DNA of 64,000 bases, taken from assembly GCA_009741485.1 (NCBI GenBank), contig CM019217.1, positions 44,798,873 to 44,862,872 on the forward strand, read 5' to 3'. This document shows, piece after piece, positions 59,302 to 64,000 of the stretch. The notes under the pieces were generated by a model. It was not told the origin of the DNA and searched no databases. It saw only the letters and a program-made list of their open reading frames with translations. Within the stretch, counting starts at the first letter, position 1; each line of letters starts with the position of its first letter. A program made the translations under genes and the position numbers. Origin of the DNA: Malurus cyaneus samueli. Its lineage: Eukaryota > Chordata > Aves > Passeriformes > Maluridae.

Positions 59302-62039
59302 GTGTGAAAAGGTAGCCCAGAACCTCCGTACTCTTGGCTTAGGAAGATGTCCTGCACTGGGCAGACACAGCTCCCTGCCTGCTCTCTCAGATATGGCTGT
59401 GTGATTTGAGCTTTATTCTGCTTAAACAGCCCCTCCCCATCTCTGTTCTGTGGGGACGGTTGAGGTGAGTGATGCTCGCACGCTTGCTGTGTTGGGTCAG
59501 GAGTCACCCTGCAGGAGCAGCCCTTTGAGAAAACTGGTAGCTGCACTGAAGGTGTGTTTGAAGAGACAGTGCTCAGTCAAGGAGGTATCGAAGCAGAGCC
59601 CCTAATGAGGGAGAGACCATGGTTTATGCACAGTAAGTGTACTTACAAACGGTCTACAGCTCTTTGCCCAGTCTACTTTGTGGCAATTTTATTTCCCTAA
59701 TTCACAGATCTGAAATATGCTTTTGAAGCATTTTCCTCAAGTGTTTATATTTAGAAAACCTGTCCTCGAAACCCAGAGTAGCGCTTGCCAGAAAGAGTGA
59801 GTAGGTGTTTAACAGCTTCAAACACACCACTCCAGGTTCTTTATCTTTCAGAAATGGTGACCCATGGGACCCTTTTCATATTGCTGCCGACTAGAAGTAC
59901 CCAACTGCTTTCAACAGGCAGTCGAAAAGCCGGCACAGCAGTTTACGGATCCCCTCTGAACTTACTGAGTGGGTTTTTCTGGGTGCGAGAGAACCAGACA
60001 GAAATCTGTTTTGAGGGGCTGGCAGGGGAAGCTCAACAAAGTTTCTGCCTTAGCTGGAAATGAAACAATGTTTAAAGGTTGTGCTTTAAATTAAAGGGAG
60101 GTCTAGGATAAATGTACAGTTGTCAGAGGGATTGTTCTGATTGTCCACCTCCCCACAATAAATTGGGAGCGGGGGGGCGGGAAGGTGAGGTGGCAATGTT
60201 AATAAACTTTAAATACTTATTCCATATGAGATATGACTGTGGTGTTGTTGCCAATATTTATAAGATTCTTTCATGCTTTGAGATTTCCTGCTGTTTTCTT
60301 CCAGCCATATGAGTTTGGACTTTGCTTGTGTACATGCAGGGCAGCATAGGAGCTCCTGTCTTCCATCCCCACAGCTAGTTATTGTCACACTGTCCCCTCA
60401 GGTGTTCTGATGGGACTGCAAGGGGAGTCATATTTTGGATGGATTCATTTTTCCTTGGCATGTGCATTTGTGAGGATTTTCTCTGCCTTCTGGTTCATTG
60501 CTGTGCCTTATGAGCAGGAGGAGAAGGTGGGAAAGAGGCAAAGACCATTCAGTACAGTAATTGCTGCAGCTCCTACCTCATCAAATAGGAGAGTTAAATT
60601 TGATTTGGTTATGTTAATTATTTGGATGGCTTGAGAGAAAACATGTCATTAACTGTGGAGCAGAGGAGGTTATTAATAACCTTATCGCTTCTCTCTTTGC
60701 AAGACAGAATAAGAGACCAGAAATTGCTTCCTATGGAATGGGGAGGGGTAGGCTCAGCATAAGGTGTGGGTAAAATACCCAGCTGCCCTAAGAACAGCAT
60801 CTTATTTAAATTTCTGGGGTTTCGTTTATTATGAAATTTGCAGTTCCTTTACAGGGCTTCATGCAGAAAAAAAAATAATGCGTCCACTCATATTTCCATG
60901 TTTTTAAAGGGCTTAAATAATTGTAAGCTTGATGTGTATCAAACTCCTGGGTGTAAGAAATGTAGTGATTTACCAAAAGGTTGTTGATGAGCCACCTGTT
61001 AAATGGAAAAGAAAAACTGTCTTCTAACAGCTTGTTTTGCCTGTGAGCTCATAAATTTTCTAATAGAACTATGTTATTCTGGGTTCTAAATTACAAAGAT
61101 AGTTGCGTATTTGAGCTGCCTTGCCTTTGATATATCCACACTTCACTAGGTTGGTTTCATGAGAGGTTTTACTTCCTTGTTCTTTGCATTTTAATTTTAA
61201 AAATGTTTCCTGTATATCCTTTTGGTCCTCATATCATATGGAAAGCTTGAATTTATGTCTTTGTGATAACTCCTATGATTTCTAGCCAAAAAGACTTGCT
61301 TTTCTATGAAAATGCATATCAGATTCTGAGACAAATTGCAGTGGGTCAAACGGCTTTTGCCAGTGGAAGAAAGAACTTGTTCTTTTTCATTCTCACTGAT
61401 ACTTGAATATGCATACTTTATAGGTCAATTAATTTCTGCCTACAAAACTTAAGTTGAATCCTGAATTCTGAGTATAGGAAGTTATTGCTGCTCCAGAAGA
61501 TTTCAGATTCTTGTTTCCAGACTTCAGTGTCCTTCCTGTCTGATAATAAATATTATTAAAACCCTAAAGATTATAGTTATTCACAGAAATGAAAACAGAA
61601 GAATAAGGCTTCAAAAATGAACATCCTAAGGAAAAACACTTGAGATACAAGGAACTAAAAGAAGAGTCTGGGGCACATCTGTGAGGAACACAAATTGAAA
61701 GTGTTTCGTAAAGATAAGGCTGTGTTATAATGGGACACTTTGAAGGAAAATTAGAACCCTTTCTTCTGAAAATGCACAGTGAAATATGATTGATAGAAAT
61801 GTTTTCTAGCGCAGCTTTGCTAGCAGGGTGGATTGGGGCCAAGCCACATTTGAACTGTTTCTGAAACCAGACAAATAGGCATTGTTTATCCCAGACTAGC
61901 CAGACTGTTTCAGAAAACAGTTCAGTTAGAGCAACATTCATTTTTAGTCTTAATTAGTTTCCAGAATGACTGTAGAGAGAGGACATTTTTCATCCACATC
62001 CTTTCTGACTGCCTCTTTCTTTTCTCCTCCAAATCCCCC

Positions 62040-62230
62040 TACTCGTCATCGCACTGGAGTAATTGCAGCCATCATGGGCATGTGGAACTAAACTGAGCCC
62101 TGACAGAGTTGGTGTGCTGCACACAGCAGAGCGAGAGCAGAGTTAAAATGCTAATGCACACCCTGTGCTGACATTCCTGCTGTTCTACTGCTGATGAAGT
62201 CTGGTGCTGGAAGGTTTCTGGAAAAGGCTT
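62040..62230. promoter_or_regulatory. Possible conserved non-coding element
   Basis: A repeat-free stretch of balanced composition between AT-rich flanks, with words such as GAGTAATTGCAGCCATCA and GTTAAAATGCTAATGCACA (homeodomain-type ATTA/TAAT cores). The call is by texture only. Confidence 0.15.
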
Positions 62231-63169
62231 GATTAGTATACCTATGTTTTGTTATTAGGATACTCTATTAATTTGAACCGGATATAGTCTATTTATTTTC
62301 AGCCTTTAAAAAGTCTATTCAGCACTTCCAGAGGCTTCTCACCAAAAAGTATTCTTTACCCCTTGCATTTGAAAGAGAAAAAAGAGAAAAAAACTCGTCT
62401 GAACTGGCTGGTTGTTAGGTTTGTTTGTGATTTTTAATTCCTCTGTAGCTTAGCCCAAAGTAGAAGGTTGTTTATACCATGTTTTTCAAGTTGCAACATT
62501 TCTGAAAGTGATAACCCAAGTTAGGTTTGATTTTTACCTGCAAAATTAATAGGGACTGCTATATCTGTTAAATAAGGCAATCAGAAGAAAAGCATCAGAA
62601 ACCTTAGTCTTACTAAGAAAACAGATGAGTTGGCAAAAGGAAACATTTTTCTGTCCTTGTGTATCAACAAATATTTCGTCATGTTGTCTTCCTAACCCCA
62701 CCCACCAAGTTATTACTGAAAAATGCTATCTCAACTGGAAAGGAAGACAAGTTGTTAAGTAACTGTTAAAAATATTTAGCAGAAGGTTTGTAGGTTTTTA
62801 CTTCACTGTGTAAATTTTGTTTATTTATGAGAATGTTAAGTCTTTAAATACTTATAATCTGTGAATATGCACGCCCACATGAGACAGAATGTGAACTTCA
62901 AGACAGAAGTGAGAGAAATAATGGATTTAATAATTGGCTTTCTATCTTTGCAGAGTCTTGAAGCCAAGCTGTAACCTGGTTTTCATTAAAAGGGGTTGGG
63001 TATGGTAGTGTACTCCAGGAGTTTTGGACAAATCTCTGTAAGATAACAGTGTAGGGGAATAATGGGCTTGGCAAAACTTTTACAGTATGTGGGGAATTTT
63101 TCATGGTTTTATTTCATTGTTTTCTCTTTGAGACATTAACCACATTTTAATATATTTTTCTTCAATAAG

Positions 63170-63210
63170 CCAAGGACCTTTGTCATCCATAAGAGCAGCA
63201 ATCAAGAGAT
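63170..63210 (+). CDS. Candidate internal exon (phase 2 in, 1 out)
   Basis: TATATTTTTCTTCAATAAG before 63,170 and AGAT|GTAAGT after 63,210 bound 41 bases with a perfect donor and a T-rich acceptor. Phase 2 entry reads Q-G-P-L-S-S-I-R-A-A-I-K-R, a basic amphipathic helix. Phase 0 is open as well (P-R-T-F-V-I-H-K-S-S-N-Q-E); phase 1 has a stop. The phase 2 reading is the one that continues the chain from exon 1 through 42,660, 47,536 and 59,203. Confidence 0.35.
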
Positions 63211-64000
63211 GTAAGTCTACTTTTCTTATTTGAGCGCTTTAATATTGTAATATTGCTACATCTTTATTTTTAGTAGTTGTTTAACTTGCTATGTGAAAAC
63301 AAAGTAGCTGTAAGTAAGTGAGCTGTGAGCTGAGGGGCTGTAATTCCTTTTTCTCTTTCCACAATCTTTTTTGCTCCTTCTTTCCAGTTACTAACACTTT
63401 CTTATTTATGCCCTAATGCATCTGTTCACAGATGTGATCTATCTCTGAAGAGCTTGGGCTACATGTGTCCAATGATTAGTTCATTTAACAAAATAGAAGA
63501 TGATTTTATTTTAGAGAAATCTGCAGCAACTGTTTATTTGCTGTACTGGGAACAGAATTAGGCTCATGTACTGGGCTTATTTTGGAAAATAAAAGATTGT
63601 TTATAAATCTTGAATGAAAGTCCAAACTATTCTTCGCTGATTTCAACATTTAAGTCCTTTTCCCCTTTCCCTGCTCATGATGTTTCCAGGCAAAGAATTT
63701 CTTTAGCTGCACCTTTCAAAGTATTTTATGCTGTTACTTGCTTCCACTTTTCACTTTTATTTCCTTTCTGTCCGTGTTCAATTTCATGTTAATGAAACAA
63801 CCCTCAGGATTCTGCTATGGGGAAAAGTAAACTAGTGTACATAGTACTGATTTGTTTCTCCTGGATCTATTAGTCAGGGGCTCATTAGTGTGGATTAGAT
63901 TGGAAGTAGTGAAAGGGCATCATGAAAGCCTTATTCAGAGCAAGTTTGCATGATGCTGTAGTTAAAATGCAACAATTTATTTGTGCTGTTGCTGCCATAG

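Larger units (their letters stand above)
52491..64000. other. Presumed intron sequence to the window edge
   Basis: No complete gene, no further CR1 recognised. It holds candidate exons at 57,860, 59,203 and 63,170, a GC-richer block at about 59,040-59,640, and a repeat-free stretch at 62,040-62,230 that may be conserved. The last 800 bases show nothing nameable. Confidence 0.45.

Noticed and set aside
1..64000. tRNA, rRNA, snoRNA genes, CRISPR arrays or a bacterial-type system
   Set aside because: No cloverleaf with A and B boxes, no regularly spaced repeats and no operon-like frames were found; the window is bird nuclear DNA.

Overview
This window reads as non-coding-rich vertebrate nuclear DNA from a bird, most likely a songbird. 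It is AT-rich, nearly free of long reading frames, and carries about a dozen CR1 LINE fragments, the dominant bird retrotransposon. It also holds one 921-bp solo LTR that begins TGTCTTGGTTTG, a start I associate from memory with passerine endogenous retroviruses. There is no operon-like layout, no tRNA or rRNA gene, no CRISPR array and no complete protein-coding gene.

Layout. Positions 1 to about 22,530 look intergenic: old CR1 copies at 1,880-3,085 and 14,090-14,376, an assembly gap at 5,026-5,040, and a CR1 copy at 18,610-20,491 split by the LTR, which left a 5-bp target duplication (CCTGC). A CpG island at 22,837-23,600 is the only promoter-like region. It contains a plus-strand first coding exon (23,281-23,371, 30 complete codons, ending at a consensus GTGAGC donor), preceded by two upstream ORFs. 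The island is hemmed in by two minus-strand CR1 copies. From 23,372 to the right edge the sequence behaves as introns of this plus-strand gene, whose 3' end lies outside the window. I do not recognise the gene.

Within the 40 kb of presumed intron, several short segments have good splice sites on both sides and an open frame: 42,660-42,699, 46,838-46,916, 47,536-47,589, 57,860-57,904, 59,203-59,301 and 63,170-63,210. Exon 1 followed by 42,660, 47,536, 59,203 and 63,170 keeps the phase throughout, which is the best gene model I can offer. It was chosen by eye and needs transcript or orthologue support. A further segment with strong splice sites at 24,953-25,017 has stops in all frames and looks like a poison exon or alternative 5' UTR exon. 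More CR1 fragments lie in the intron at 30,158, 40,530, 47,187, 50,705 and 51,460-52,490.

Other items of note are a near-perfect 24-bp palindrome at 32,872-32,895, a hairpin at 37,683-37,706, several short tandem duplications, three stretches that resemble conserved developmental enhancers, and an unexplained 180-codon hydrophobic reading frame at 20,840-21,382.
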